Below the pieces are notes generated by a model. It ran no database searches. It was given only the letters and a program-made list of their open reading frames with translations, and had not been told where the DNA came from. The translations under genes and the position numbers were made by a program. From assembly GCA_934700335.1 (NCBI GenBank), contig CAKUXM010000004.1:79194-143193 (forward strand): a stretch of DNA of 64,000 nucleotides, given 5' to 3'. Source of the stretch: an uncultured Candidatus Melainabacteria bacterium (GTDB lineage: Bacteria > Cyanobacteriota > Vampirovibrionia > Gastranaerophilales > Gastranaerophilaceae). Shown here piece after piece: positions 50,813 through 59,841 of the stretch (position 1 is its first letter; each line of letters opens with the position of its first letter).

Positions 50813-51962
50813 TTATTTTGTTTAATCGTTCATTATGCAATTTTAAAATTTCATTACAGGATTTTGATAATACCCAAAGATGATGACAAATTTCATAATC
50901 AAATAGGTTTTTATTTTTAATACTTCTTTTTACAAGCATATCTAAAACTTTTTCATATTCTTTGGGATACAAATTTACAATTTCCATTTCTATTGTTCTT
51001 GGTATTACTGCAGATGCAATTAAATTGTTCTCAATTAAGGCATCAATAATTTTATTATTTTGTTTTGAATATGCATATGATGTGATACCGGCCAACAAAT
51101 CTGCCAATTGAATGGCTGATTCAAGTCTAGAATTCGCAGATTTAAGCTCCTTTGTAATAAAAACTCTAAATTTACGATTAAAAACTGGGCTTTTAAATTC
51201 AATTTTACGACCTATAAAACCATCAAAAATTTCTTTATGGGCATCCATTATCTTTGAATCATCATAAATTGGTTCTACTTCCTCAAACTTTTCGGTCATA
51301 AAGCCACATAATGTTAAAAAAGCCGTTGTTGTTAAATCTAAGGTATATTTATCTGTTGGGGTATTACCAGATAAACTTTGTAATTCATCTTCAATAACTT
51401 TTTTATTTAAAGAAATAAAAGTATATATATTTTCTTCTATGGTTCTTTTTGATTTTCTTTGAATAGATAAATTCGGTAACATCTTATTTGCAAATTTTTG
51501 AAACTCTAGATATTTATTTTCCTGTGTCATGACATTTTCAAAATTTAATAATAATGGAGTTTTCTTTAAATTACCTAACAGAGCATAAATTTTGTACGCT
51601 ATAAATAAATGAAAATTTGCAGCATAAAAATAAGAATTAACATTTGCAATAACGGGTTCAAACATGTACTCAAAAAATTTTGCACATAAAGCAAATTTTT
51701 TATCAAAAACAACAATTCCTGAACAATCTTTAAGTAAATCAATAACAAATAAACAAAATTCTTCACATTTTGAAGATTTAGAATAATTCTTAAATTTTAA
51801 TTCCTGTGCTTGAGTTGGAAAATTAGCTCTAATAATACTAATAATTTCATCAGCTCTTTTATTATCAAGTCCTACAGCAGCATAAGTAAATACAGTTTGG
51901 TCTTGATTTAATAAATTTGTTCCTGTAAAACCAGATTCATCAAAATAAACTTTCTGAGACAT
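50793..51962 (-). CDS. DUF3800-family protein
   Basis: A 389-residue protein with the family's opening V-Y-F-D-E-S-G-F-T-G and later S-A-I-Q-L-A-D-L-L-A-G (near residue 287). The acidic residues of these motifs suit an RNase H-like fold. Members are common on mobile elements and near defence genes; the activity is not established. It lies between the integrase and tRNA-Arg at the element's end, where cargo is often found. It overlaps the integrase 3' end by 20 bp. Confidence 0.82.
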   Translation of the reverse strand: MSQKVYFDESGFTGTNLLNQDQTVFTYAAVGLDNKRADEIISIIRANFPTQAQELKFKNYSKSSKCEEFCLFVIDLLKDCSGIVVFDKKFALCAKFFEYMFEPVIANVNSYFYAANFHLFIAYKIYALLGNLKKTPLLLNFENVMTQENKYLEFQKFANKMLPNLSIQRKSKRTIEENIYTFISLNKKVIEDELQSLSGNTPTDKYTLDLTTTAFLTLCGFMTEKFEEVEPIYDDSKIMDAHKEIFDGFIGRKIEFKSPVFNRKFRVFITKELKSANSRLESAIQLADLLAGITSYAYSKQNNKIIDALIENNLIASAVIPRTIEMEIVNLYPKEYEKVLDMLVKRSIKNKNLFDYEICHHLWVLSKSCNEILKLHNERLNKITRYQIF

Positions 51963-52028
51963 TTAAAACTCCTTGACAATTTAAATTTGTAGTAATTTTG
52001 TAGTATTTTCAAAAATAGGCACAAAAAA

Positions 52029-52102
52029 TACGCCCGGCGCGATTCGAACGCGCGACCCTCTGCTTAGAAGGCAGATGCTCTATCCAGCTGAGCTACGGAC
52101 GC
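52029..52102 (-). tRNA. tRNA-Arg (anticodon UCU)
   Basis: A 74-nt cloverleaf on the minus strand: acceptor GCGTCCG/CGGGCGT with A73, D-stem GCTC/GAGC, anticodon stem TCTGC/GCAGA with loop CTTCTAA (anticodon TCT, reading AGA), and T-arm GCGCG-TTCGAAT-CGCGC. CCA is not encoded. A T tract follows the 3' end. It lies at the integrase end of the island, and its acceptor and T-stem differ from the displaced halves at 29433 and 39646. Confidence 0.95.
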
Positions 52103-52141
52103 ATAAGTTATGTTTATTTAATTGTCAATTTTTCGATTTTT

Positions 52142-52200
52142 GTGCCCGTATGACCCACCGCTTAGAAGGCAGATGCTCTATCCAGCTGAGCTACAGACGC
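52142..52200 (-). pseudogene. Truncated tRNA-Arg(UCU) pseudogene
   Basis: The 5' half (GCGTCTG, D-arm, anticodon stem and CTTCTAAG) equals the intact tRNA except at the sixth acceptor base. After the anticodon loop the sequence reads GCGGTGGGTCATACGGGCAC: the T-arm is gone and the acceptor no longer pairs. Its 5' strand does pair fully with the displaced halves. This appears to be the original target gene, split by integration. Confidence 0.8.
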
Positions 52201-52294
52201 ACATCTTGTTTTTATTTAACTTTTTGAGAATTGACTTCTCGTGTAATTATTCTATCACACAAAATTTTTCCATGCAACCTTAAAATTTTTAAGG

Positions 52295-52300
52295 TATAAT
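52295..52300 (+). promoter_or_regulatory. -10 box of alaS
   Basis: A perfect TATAAT 28 nt before the alaS ATG; a -35 element is not clear. The 120-nt region upstream shows no T-box. Confidence 0.4.
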
Positions 52301-52328
52301 TTTTTTATGAAAAAGAGAGGAAATTTTT

Positions 52329-54911
52329 ATGTTAAAAGGTAACGAAATTAGACAATTATATCTAGATTTTTTCAAAAACAAACATCAACACACAGTTGTT
52401 GAAAGTTCATCACTTGTTCCTGACAATCCGACTGTACTTCTTACTACTGCCGGTATGTTACAATTTTTACCAATATTTTTAGGTATCGTTAAATCACCTT
52501 ACGACCCTGCTCGTGCAACTTCTTGCCAAAAATGTGCTCGTGCCGGTGGTAAAGACTCTGATATCGAAAATGTTGGTCGTACTCCACGCCACCATACATT
52601 CTTTGAAATGTTAGGAAACTTTTCTTTTGGAGATTATTACAAAAAAGAAATTATTCCTTGGGCATGGGATTTTGTTACAAATGTTTTAAAATTAGATAAA
52701 GATAGACTTTGGATTACAATCTTTGAAACAGATGATGAAGCCTATGATATCTGGCGCAGTGTAGGCGTTGCACCAGACAGAATTAAACGTAAAGGTAAAA
52801 AAGACAACTTCTGGGGTCCTCCAGGGGCATCTGGTTCTTGTGGTCCATGTTCTGAAATTCATTATGACTTGGGCGAACAATTCAAATGTTCAGAAGATTG
52901 CGGTATCGATACTTGCGAATGCGACCGCTGGGTTGAAATTTGGAATTTAGTATTCACAGAACTTTACCAAGATGAAGAAGGTAACCAATCTCCTCTAGAA
53001 TCAAAGAATGTTGATACTGGTATGGGGCTTGAACGTATTGCAATGGTTTGTCAAGGTGTAACCTCAACATTTGAAACTGATTTACTTCGTCCAATTCTTG
53101 ATAAAGTTGTTGAAATGAGTGGTGTTGAATACAAAAAATCAGAAAAGACAGATGTTTCTTTAAGAATTATCACTGACCACGCTCGTTGCGTAACTTTCTT
53201 AATCAATGATGGCGTTATACCGGGAAATGAAGGTCGAAGTTATGTACTACGTATGATTTTACGTCGTGCCCTACGTCATGGAAAAATTCTTGGTATGGAA
53301 CTTCCATTCCTTCACAAATTAGTTGACGTAGTAATCGAAAATTACGGTGAAGCTTATCCAGATTTAGTTAAAAACAAATCTAAAATTGTTGACACAATCC
53401 TAAAAGAAGAAGAACGCTTCAATAAAACTCTTGATAGAGGTTATAAATTATTAAACGAATTTATCGATAACAAAAAAGATATTGATGGAGAAAACGCATT
53501 CAAGCTTTATGACACATACGGTTTTCCATTTGAATTAACAAAAGAAATTGCAGAAGAAAACGGCTTAAAAGCTGATGAAGAAGGCTTCAAGGTCGCAATG
53601 AAGGAACAAAAAGACCGTGCGAAAGCTGCAACACAAAAGATTTCTGTAACAGGGGACATCAAGTATGCAAAAGTTGAAGAAAAAGTTGGGGCAACAGATT
53701 TTGTTGGTTACAATGATTTAGAATGTGATGCTAAAATCCTTGAAACACTAGATGGTGAAGGCTACATTGATGTTGTACTTGACAAAACTCCATTCTACGC
53801 AGAATGTGGGGGTCAAGTTGGAGACTCTGGAGTAATTGAAAGCGATAGCGTTAAACTTAATGTTTTGACAACATTTAAAGTAAACAAATTATTCGTTCAC
53901 CGTTGCGAACTTGTAAACGGTGAAATCGAAATCGGTTCAACTGTTCACGCTTGCATTGATAAAGAACGCAGAGGACAAATCAAAGTTCACCACACATCTG
54001 CCCACTTACTTCAATCAGCTTTACAACACGTATTATCAGGTGATGTTCATCAAGCTGGTTCACAAGTTGAAGAAGACAGAATGAGATTTGACTTCACATT
54101 CGATAGAGCAATGACAGACAAAGAAATTCAAAAAGCTGAAGACTTAATGAACGAATGGATTTCTGAAGATATTGACGTAACAACAAAAATTATGAATATT
54201 GACGAAGCTCGTCAAACAGGTGCAATGGCTTTATTTGGCGAAAAATACGAAGACGAAGTAAGAGTTGTATCAATCGGAGATATTTCAAAAGAATTCTGCG
54301 CAGGTTGCCACGCATCACGCACAGGTCAGTTAAGACTTGCTAAAATTGTTTCTGAATCAGCAATTGCAGCAGGTACAAGACGTATTGAAGTAGTTGTTGC
54401 AAAATCTGCTCTTAAATATTTATCAGATAAAGCAAACGCTATGGATAAATTAGCTTCTAAATTCAAAGCTCATTATGATGAAGTTGAAGCACGTGTTGAC
54501 AAAATTCAAGAAGAAAATAAAGAACTTCAAAAAGAATTAACGACATTGAAATCAGCACAAGCAAAAGACAAATTCAAAGAATTTGCATCAAAAGCTCTTG
54601 ATATTGCTGATGGCAAATTGTTCATTCAAAAAATGGAACAACTTGATTCAAACGCATTAAAAGAAGGCGTTGAAATGCTTGCAAACAAATTAGGTAATTC
54701 CATTATCGCAGTTGTTGCAGGCACATCAATCTTTGTTAAAGTTTCTGATAACTTTGTAGCAAAAGGTGTAAACGCTGGAAACATCGTTAAAGAAATTGCA
54801 ACTGCAACAGGAGGTAAAGGTGGAGGACGTCCACAATTTGCTCAAGGTGCGGTAAAAGATGTATCAAAAGTTGATGCAATTTTAGCAAAAATAGAAAACG
54901 ATTTAAAATAA
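52329..54911 (+). CDS. alaS: Alanine--tRNA ligase
   Basis: AlaRS charges tRNA-Ala. The 860-residue protein shows the class II core (P-T-V-L-L-T-T-A-G-M near residue 34; R-T-P-R-H-H-T-F-F-E-M-L-G-N-F-S-F-G-D-Y-Y near 82), tRNA-recognition helices, the editing domain (H-H-T-S-A-H-L-L near 556 and C-A-G-C-H near 657) and a C-terminal C-Ala domain ending with G-G-K-G-G-G-R-P. GAGAGGAA precedes the ATG. It is flanked upstream by the tRNA-Arg insertion site and downstream by a strong terminator. Confidence 0.99.
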   Translation: MLKGNEIRQLYLDFFKNKHQHTVVESSSLVPDNPTVLLTTAGMLQFLPIFLGIVKSPYDPARATSCQKCARAGGKDSDIENVGRTPRHHTFFEMLGNFSFGDYYKKEIIPWAWDFVTNVLKLDKDRLWITIFETDDEAYDIWRSVGVAPDRIKRKGKKDNFWGPPGASGSCGPCSEIHYDLGEQFKCSEDCGIDTCECDRWVEIWNLVFTELYQDEEGNQSPLESKNVDTGMGLERIAMVCQGVTSTFETDLLRPILDKVVEMSGVEYKKSEKTDVSLRIITDHARCVTFLINDGVIPGNEGRSYVLRMILRRALRHGKILGMELPFLHKLVDVVIENYGEAYPDLVKNKSKIVDTILKEEERFNKTLDRGYKLLNEFIDNKKDIDGENAFKLYDTYGFPFELTKEIAEENGLKADEEGFKVAMKEQKDRAKAATQKISVTGDIKYAKVEEKVGATDFVGYNDLECDAKILETLDGEGYIDVVLDKTPFYAECGGQVGDSGVIESDSVKLNVLTTFKVNKLFVHRCELVNGEIEIGSTVHACIDKERRGQIKVHHTSAHLLQSALQHVLSGDVHQAGSQVEEDRMRFDFTFDRAMTDKEIQKAEDLMNEWISEDIDVTTKIMNIDEARQTGAMALFGEKYEDEVRVVSIGDISKEFCAGCHASRTGQLRLAKIVSESAIAAGTRRIEVVVAKSALKYLSDKANAMDKLASKFKAHYDEVEARVDKIQEENKELQKELTTLKSAQAKDKFKEFASKALDIADGKLFIQKMEQLDSNALKEGVEMLANKLGNSIIAVVAGTSIFVKVSDNFVAKGVNAGNIVKEIATATGGKGGGRPQFAQGAVKDVSKVDAILAKIENDLK

Positions 54912-54946
54912 TAATGTAGGTTGGTTTTACCAAGTCTACAAAATAA

Positions 54947-54981
54947 AAAGAGAGGCGAAGCCTACGGCTTCGCCTCTCTTT
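54947..54981 (+). terminator. Strong terminator after alaS
   Basis: A perfect 16-bp stem (54947-54962 with 54966-54981) on a TAC loop, followed by T residues. Confidence 0.9.
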
Positions 54982-55011
54982 TTATTTCCTTTTACAAATC
55001 AACACATTTTC

Positions 55012-55040
55012 TTGACAATATGTTAGCTGTGCCTTACAAT
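55012..55040 (+). promoter_or_regulatory. Sigma-70-type promoter of feoAB
   Basis: Consensus TTGACA (55012-55017), 17-bp spacer, TACAAT (55035-55040); start site about 30 nt before the ATG at 55076. No clear Fur-box palindrome is seen. Confidence 0.75.
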
Positions 55041-55075
55041 TATCAGTGGCAAAAATCTATTACAGAGGAATTTCA

Positions 55076-57454
55076 ATGATATTTGCAGAAAAAAAAATCA
55101 CGTTAGATAAATTACAAGTTGGTAAAGATGCAATGATTGCATCAGTTGATTGCGCTGACAAAGCCTTAAGACAACATATTTTGGATATGGGACTTATCCC
55201 TGGGGTAGAGGTTACATTAGTAAAAACAGCACCTCTTGGAGATCCTTTAGAAATTAGATTACGAGGTTACGAATTAACACTTAGAAAAAAAGATGCTTCA
55301 AAAATTCAAATAAAAGATATTCACGAAGCGCATAATTCACCTCGTAAAAACAAAGTTTTCAAAGAAATTGAACACTCACAAAAAGGTGAAAAAATTGTTT
55401 ATACAACAAAAAAGAATAAAAACGCAAAACCTAAATCAAAATTAGTTTTCGCACTTGCAGGTAACCAAAACTGCGGTAAGACAACGTTATACAACAAGTT
55501 AACTGGTTCAAATCAACACGTTGGAAACTTTCCTGGTGTTACAGTTGATAGAACTTATGGACATCTTGTAGGGTACAAAGAGGTTACAATTACTGACCTT
55601 CCTGGAATTTATTCACTTTCCCCATACAGTAACGAAGAGATTGTTACTCGTAACTTTATACTTGATGAAAAACCAGACGGCATTATTAATATTGTTGATG
55701 CGACAAATATTGAAAGAAATTTATTATTAACAATGCAATTGATAGAATTGAATGTTCCAATGGTAATTGCGTTAAATATGATGGACGAGGTTTACAAAAA
55801 CGGTGGAAACATTGATGTAAACGGCATGGAAGCAATGTTGGGTGTACCTGTAATTCCTATTTCAGCATCAAAAGGTGAAGGTATTGCAGAACTTGTTGAA
55901 CACGCAATAAATGTGGCAAAATACCAAGAATATCCAGGAAGAATAGATTTTTGCGAAGCTGAACCTGACGAAAAAGGCGCAGTGCATAGATGTATTCACG
56001 CAATTAGCCACTTGATTGAAGACCATGCAACGGAGGTTAATATTCCTCTACGTTTTGCTGCTACAAAACTTGTAGAGAGAGACCCTTTAATTCTAAAATC
56101 ACTGGATTTACCTAAAAATGATATTAAAGCTTTGAACGATTTAATTTCGCAAATGGAAAAAGAGAGAGGTCTTGATAACGCTGCTGCTCTTGCGGATATG
56201 AGATTTTCTTTTATTGAAAAACTTTCAAATGAATTTGTTCACAAACCAGTAGGTGAAACAATTGGCGATAAATTTTCAAGACGTTTAGACAAAGTTTTAA
56301 CAGGTAAATACACGGCAATATTAGCATTCCTTGCGATTATGGCAGGAATTTTTTACCTAACATTTGGACCTGTAGGAACATTTTTATCAGAAGTAATGCA
56401 ATTCTGCATTATGGAAGTTACAGATTTTACTGACAGTATGCTAACCTTGTATGGCTTAAATCCGGTCGTACATTCATTAATTATTAACGGTATTTTTGCA
56501 GGTGTTGGAGCTGTATTGAGTTTCTTACCTGTAATCATAGTTCTGTTCTTCTTCCTATCAATCCTTGAAGATAGTGGCTATATGGCACGTGTAGCATTTG
56601 TTATGGATAAAATTTTGAGAAAAATTGGTTTGTCTGGTAGAAGTTTTGTTCCTATGTTAATCGGTTTTGGTTGCTCAGTTCCTGCGATTATGTCAACAAG
56701 AACTTTACCTTCTGAAAGAGACAGAAAAATGACAATTTTCTTAACTCCGTTTATGAGTTGTTCAGCAAAATTGCCTATCTACGTTTTATTTACAGCTGCA
56801 TTTTTCGCTAAAAACCAAGTACAAGTCATATTAAGTTTATATTTTATAGGAATTATCGTCGGTATAATTTTTGCATACATAATGAAATATACCTTCTTTA
56901 AAGGTGAACCTGTTCCATTCGTAATGGAATTACCAAATTACAGAATGCCAGATGCGTTGAATGTTTATAGATTAATTTATTCAAAAGCCAAAGACTTTGT
57001 TACAAAAGCTTTTACAGTAATCTTCTACGCAACAATTATAATTTGGTTCTTACAAACATTTGATGCAAAATTGAATTTAGTAACAGATTCAGCACAAAGC
57101 TTATTAGCAATGTTAGGTAACTTTGTAACACCAGTGTTTGAGCCTTTAGGTATAAGCGATTGGAGAATATCAACAGCATTCTTAACTGGTTTTATGGCAA
57201 AAGAAAACGTTGTAAGCACATTGACAGTATTGTTAAACGGTGATTTGGATAAATTACCAATGTTGTTCACACCATTAACTGCCTTTGTATTCTTGGTATT
57301 TTCATTATTATACACACCTTGTATCGCTGCAATTGCAACAGTAAAAAGAGAATTGGGTAATTGGTACGCAGTTCTTGTCGTAGCCGTTCAATGCGCAATT
57401 GCATGGTTTGTAGCATACATTGTTTACTTAATTGGAAATATGATTATAAAATAA
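55076..57454 (+). CDS. feoB: FeoA-FeoB fusion ferrous iron transporter
   Basis: The start at 55076 follows GAGGAA; an upstream in-frame ATG lies near the promoter. The 792-residue product joins an SH3-like FeoA domain (about residues 1-80; D-K-A-L-R-Q-H-I-L-D-M-G-L-I-P-G) by a Lys-rich linker to FeoB. The G-domain has G-N-Q-N-C-G-K-T-T near 134, D-L-P-G-I-Y, N-M-M-D and S-A-S-K. A polytopic membrane part holds two Gate-like regions (G-C-S-V-P-A-I-M and the later T-P-C-I-A-A-I). It imports Fe2+ across the inner membrane under anaerobic conditions. Fused FeoA-FeoB is uncommon but known. Confidence 0.96.
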   Translation: MIFAEKKITLDKLQVGKDAMIASVDCADKALRQHILDMGLIPGVEVTLVKTAPLGDPLEIRLRGYELTLRKKDASKIQIKDIHEAHNSPRKNKVFKEIEHSQKGEKIVYTTKKNKNAKPKSKLVFALAGNQNCGKTTLYNKLTGSNQHVGNFPGVTVDRTYGHLVGYKEVTITDLPGIYSLSPYSNEEIVTRNFILDEKPDGIINIVDATNIERNLLLTMQLIELNVPMVIALNMMDEVYKNGGNIDVNGMEAMLGVPVIPISASKGEGIAELVEHAINVAKYQEYPGRIDFCEAEPDEKGAVHRCIHAISHLIEDHATEVNIPLRFAATKLVERDPLILKSLDLPKNDIKALNDLISQMEKERGLDNAAALADMRFSFIEKLSNEFVHKPVGETIGDKFSRRLDKVLTGKYTAILAFLAIMAGIFYLTFGPVGTFLSEVMQFCIMEVTDFTDSMLTLYGLNPVVHSLIINGIFAGVGAVLSFLPVIIVLFFFLSILEDSGYMARVAFVMDKILRKIGLSGRSFVPMLIGFGCSVPAIMSTRTLPSERDRKMTIFLTPFMSCSAKLPIYVLFTAAFFAKNQVQVILSLYFIGIIVGIIFAYIMKYTFFKGEPVPFVMELPNYRMPDALNVYRLIYSKAKDFVTKAFTVIFYATIIIWFLQTFDAKLNLVTDSAQSLLAMLGNFVTPVFEPLGISDWRISTAFLTGFMAKENVVSTLTVLLNGDLDKLPMLFTPLTAFVFLVFSLLYTPCIAAIATVKRELGNWYAVLVVAVQCAIAWFVAYIVYLIGNMIIK

Positions 57455-57491
57455 TGAGTTGTGAATATGAGTTCTACTCACTACTCACCAA

Positions 57492-58301
57492 TTAAATACC
57501 AGAGCCTTTGATTTCAATATGTTTCAATCTTTGTTCAATCTTTCTGTACCATTGAAGAGGTTCTTGGTACAAAGTATCATACTCTTGAAGCTTACCTTCA
57601 GAAATTTCTTTGAACTGATTATCACAAGCTTTTGTTAAAACGTTAGCTAAGTATTGTGTATATTCTTTTCTATCAACTTTCGCATCTTCAAGAACAATTG
57701 GTTCTTGAAAATCAACTAAAACTTCTGGTTTATTAGCTCTCAAAAACATATAATTTACTGCAATTGGAACTAAATTAACTTTGCCAAACTTCTTAACAGC
57801 ATTTTGTGCAATGTAAGTTATACCTGTTTGAAATTCAATAGGTCTGTAATTAGGAGGCATAATAATACCTTGTGGAAAAATATACAAGAAATTATTCAAA
57901 TCACCAACTGTTTCTGCCGCAAATTTAAGAGCAGGCATTGATGATTGCGCAGATTTCTTATTAACAGAAAACGCCCCACAACGTCTCAATAATGGGAAAC
58001 GATTAAGTTCTTCTACCATAATACGAATTTCTTTTTTAAATATTCTTCTGCAAAGATTATAACCTACAAGACCGTCCCACCAATTTGTATGAGGCGCAAA
58101 CAAAATTGTAGGTGCAGATGTATCTCTGTTAAAAACTTTATCTGCATTCTTATATCTAAGAGCGAAAAATCTATTTTCAATCATGTGAAAAAAAACATAA
58201 TCTGCAACCCATAACCAAAAAGCATTTGTTTTTGGAGGTGTAAATTTTTCGTCTTTATTTCTTAATTTCGTAGGTGGTACTTGCTCGTATAAATTTTCCA
58301 T
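57492..58301 (-). CDS. Lysophospholipid acyltransferase (PlsC-like)
   Basis: The ATG at 58301 (M-E-N-L-Y-E-Q) is preferred. It lies six bases after a TATAGT box, while an upstream ATG at 58373 would add a hydrophobic stretch with no ribosome site. The 269-residue protein has acyltransferase motif I H-T-N-W-W-D near residue 69 (catalytic H-x4-D) and motif III F-P-Q-G near 130, a variant of F-P-E-G. It acylates a lysophospholipid or a related lipid at the inner membrane. Divergent from the riboswitch-led operon. Confidence 0.85.
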   Translation of the reverse strand: MENLYEQVPPTKLRNKDEKFTPPKTNAFWLWVADYVFFHMIENRFFALRYKNADKVFNRDTSAPTILFAPHTNWWDGLVGYNLCRRIFKKEIRIMVEELNRFPLLRRCGAFSVNKKSAQSSMPALKFAAETVGDLNNFLYIFPQGIIMPPNYRPIEFQTGITYIAQNAVKKFGKVNLVPIAVNYMFLRANKPEVLVDFQEPIVLEDAKVDRKEYTQYLANVLTKACDNQFKEISEGKLQEYDTLYQEPLQWYRKIEQRLKHIEIKGSGI

Positions 58302-58414
58302 ATTATGACTATAATACAACATTTTTAAAAATAAAGCAGAAACGTAAAGAAATCTCTTAAAAAATGTTAACAATGTACTTTTTTATATTGTTTATAAAAC
58401 ATGTTTAAAATACG

Positions 58415-58600
58415 ATAAAAACATAGGAAATGGAGTGAATATCTCCAGCTGTGCCGCAGCCGTAAAAGCCGGAATGCTATAAAATCGCCAATCTTCGAGC
58501 AAAGTAAGGCATTTATACTTTTTACCCTCAGTTTGAGTATGAGTTTTTACCCTAATTGTCGAATTTTGGCACACCCAATGTTAGTCTTAATGGAAGTGTT
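58415..58600 (+). promoter_or_regulatory. Cobalamin riboswitch (class II-like) with expression platform
   Basis: The core at about 58422-58481 has the hallmark segments in order: AGGAAA, a TGGAG/CTCCA stem with GTGAATAT in its loop, GCTGTGCCGCAGCCGTAA, and GCCGGAATGCTAT, with ATAG/CTAT closing the junction. The short peripheral part and a CGAGCAAAG loop near 58497 resemble the class II (hydroxo/methylcobalamin) type. About 100 nt follow to the ATG at 58610, containing a CTCA-GTT-TGAG hairpin and two TTTTTACCC repeats that may switch translation. Confidence 0.82.
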
Positions 58601-58609
58601 TGAAAAATT

Positions 58610-59329
58610 ATGGGTACACCATTAGCAGTACAAACAAATAAAGCATCAGGAGGTTTGTGTCCTCACGGATTACCGCCAGGAGCATGTCCAATTTGCTCAG
58701 GAGGTATGGGAACTGGTTCTGCAAAGAAAGCAGACTTCAGCGCAAAACCTGGTGAAATGAGTTGGAATGAGTGCGCTGCAATTGGTGCAATGCTTCGAGC
58801 TCAAAAGCTAAGAGCCCAACAAAATGAACAAGCATATCAAAACAGACTTATGACTCTCGCAAAATTTGAAGCAACCATGATGAACGTATCACAAAAGCTT
58901 TCTGCAATGGCAGCAAAATTAGCACAAGCCCAATCAATATTAGCAAAACCCGCACAGGTCTTATTAAACAAAGTTTTAATTCCAACCACAAATTTCGTAA
59001 AAAATTTACCTGCAAACATTATGCAAGCCACAGGTAAGTTTTTTAACAAAGTATTTGATATACAAGACAAAATAACAGCAATGTTTGGAGAACTCAAAGC
59101 CTCTATAGAAAAGAAAGTCTCCGACAGACTCCAAGATGCAAAAAAGAAAGTCTTCTCGTTATTCGGAATATTTGAACCAAAAGAAGTTGAGGAAGAAAAG
59201 AAGGTAGAAACCTCTAAGCGAACCTTTGAAGCACGAACCTTCTTACACGACGTTTACAACAAGATAACGAGAGTATTCCAAAGTTATGACGATATGAAAC
59301 AGGAAGAAAAAATTGATTCAACCGATTAG
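58610..59329 (+). CDS. Riboswitch-controlled protein with CPHGxPPGACPIC motif
   Basis: A 239-residue protein directly below the cobalamin riboswitch. The N-terminus has G-L-C-P-H-G-L-P-P-G-A-C-P-I-C-S (about residues 18-33), with Cys and His placed like a small metal-binding loop. The rest is helical, with Ala/Lys/Gln-rich coiled-coil stretches (about 70-180) and no signal peptide. No enzyme family is recognised. The ribosome site is weak (GGAAG about 15 nt away), consistent with control by RNA structure. It overlaps the next gene by 17 nt. Confidence 0.72.
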   Translation: MGTPLAVQTNKASGGLCPHGLPPGACPICSGGMGTGSAKKADFSAKPGEMSWNECAAIGAMLRAQKLRAQQNEQAYQNRLMTLAKFEATMMNVSQKLSAMAAKLAQAQSILAKPAQVLLNKVLIPTTNFVKNLPANIMQATGKFFNKVFDIQDKITAMFGELKASIEKKVSDRLQDAKKKVFSLFGIFEPKEVEEEKKVETSKRTFEARTFLHDVYNKITRVFQSYDDMKQEEKIDSTD

Positions 59330-59810
59330 ATACACAACAGAAAGAATAGTAAAAGAATTTACGCCGAAGGCATACAAACCGTGTGAAATGCCTACAGCTA
59401 CTCGTCCTTTTGCTCTTTTTGACCAAGATAAAATCGACTGTTTCGTTCGCAACAAAGAAATGGCAATTCCAAGATTAGCAAGACTCGTTGATAATGCTAA
59501 ATCAGAAGAAGAAAAAACTGAATGTATCTTTATTGCAGACCAAATGGCAGAAGCAGGGACAAAAAATATGGGCTCTTTATACTACAGAATGTCAAAATTC
59601 AACGACGATAAATCCCCAAATGTTCAAACCTTCTTATCTGGTTTTTACAGAAAAACACTTAATCCAGATGCCTTTGGTCCACTAGTAAAAACCATGATGG
59701 ATAACATTAAAACTCCACATAAAAATATTTCTTATGATCCAAACGAAGAAGTAGGTGGTGCAGTTATTGAATACATAAGAGACGCATTTCAAAAACAATT
59801 CAAAAAATAA
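59313..59810 (+). CDS. Small helical protein, paralogue of 59842-60495
   Basis: A 165-residue protein starting with TTG at 59313; GGAAG six bases upstream supports it. The helical body contains F-D-Q-D-K-I-D-C-F-V, A-I-P-R-L-A-R-L-V-D-N-A-K, S-P-N-V-Q-T-F-L-S-G-F-Y-R and D-P-N-E-E-V-G-G-A-V-I-E, all matched in the next gene. It resembles one HEAT/ARM-like unit. No signal peptide. Overlap with 58610-59329 indicates translational coupling in the riboswitch operon. Function unknown. Confidence 0.72.
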   Translation: MIQPIRYTTERIVKEFTPKAYKPCEMPTATRPFALFDQDKIDCFVRNKEMAIPRLARLVDNAKSEEEKTECIFIADQMAEAGTKNMGSLYYRMSKFNDDKSPNVQTFLSGFYRKTLNPDAFGPLVKTMMDNIKTPHKNISYDPNEEVGGAVIEYIRDAFQKQFKK

Positions 59811-59841
59811 TAGGTAGATTAAATATATAAAGGAAGGAAAA

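Noticed and set aside
52142..52200. Second functional tRNA-Arg
   Set aside because: It has a correct D-arm and anticodon arm but lacks a T-arm, and its acceptor does not close; a bacterial tRNA of this form would not be expected to function.
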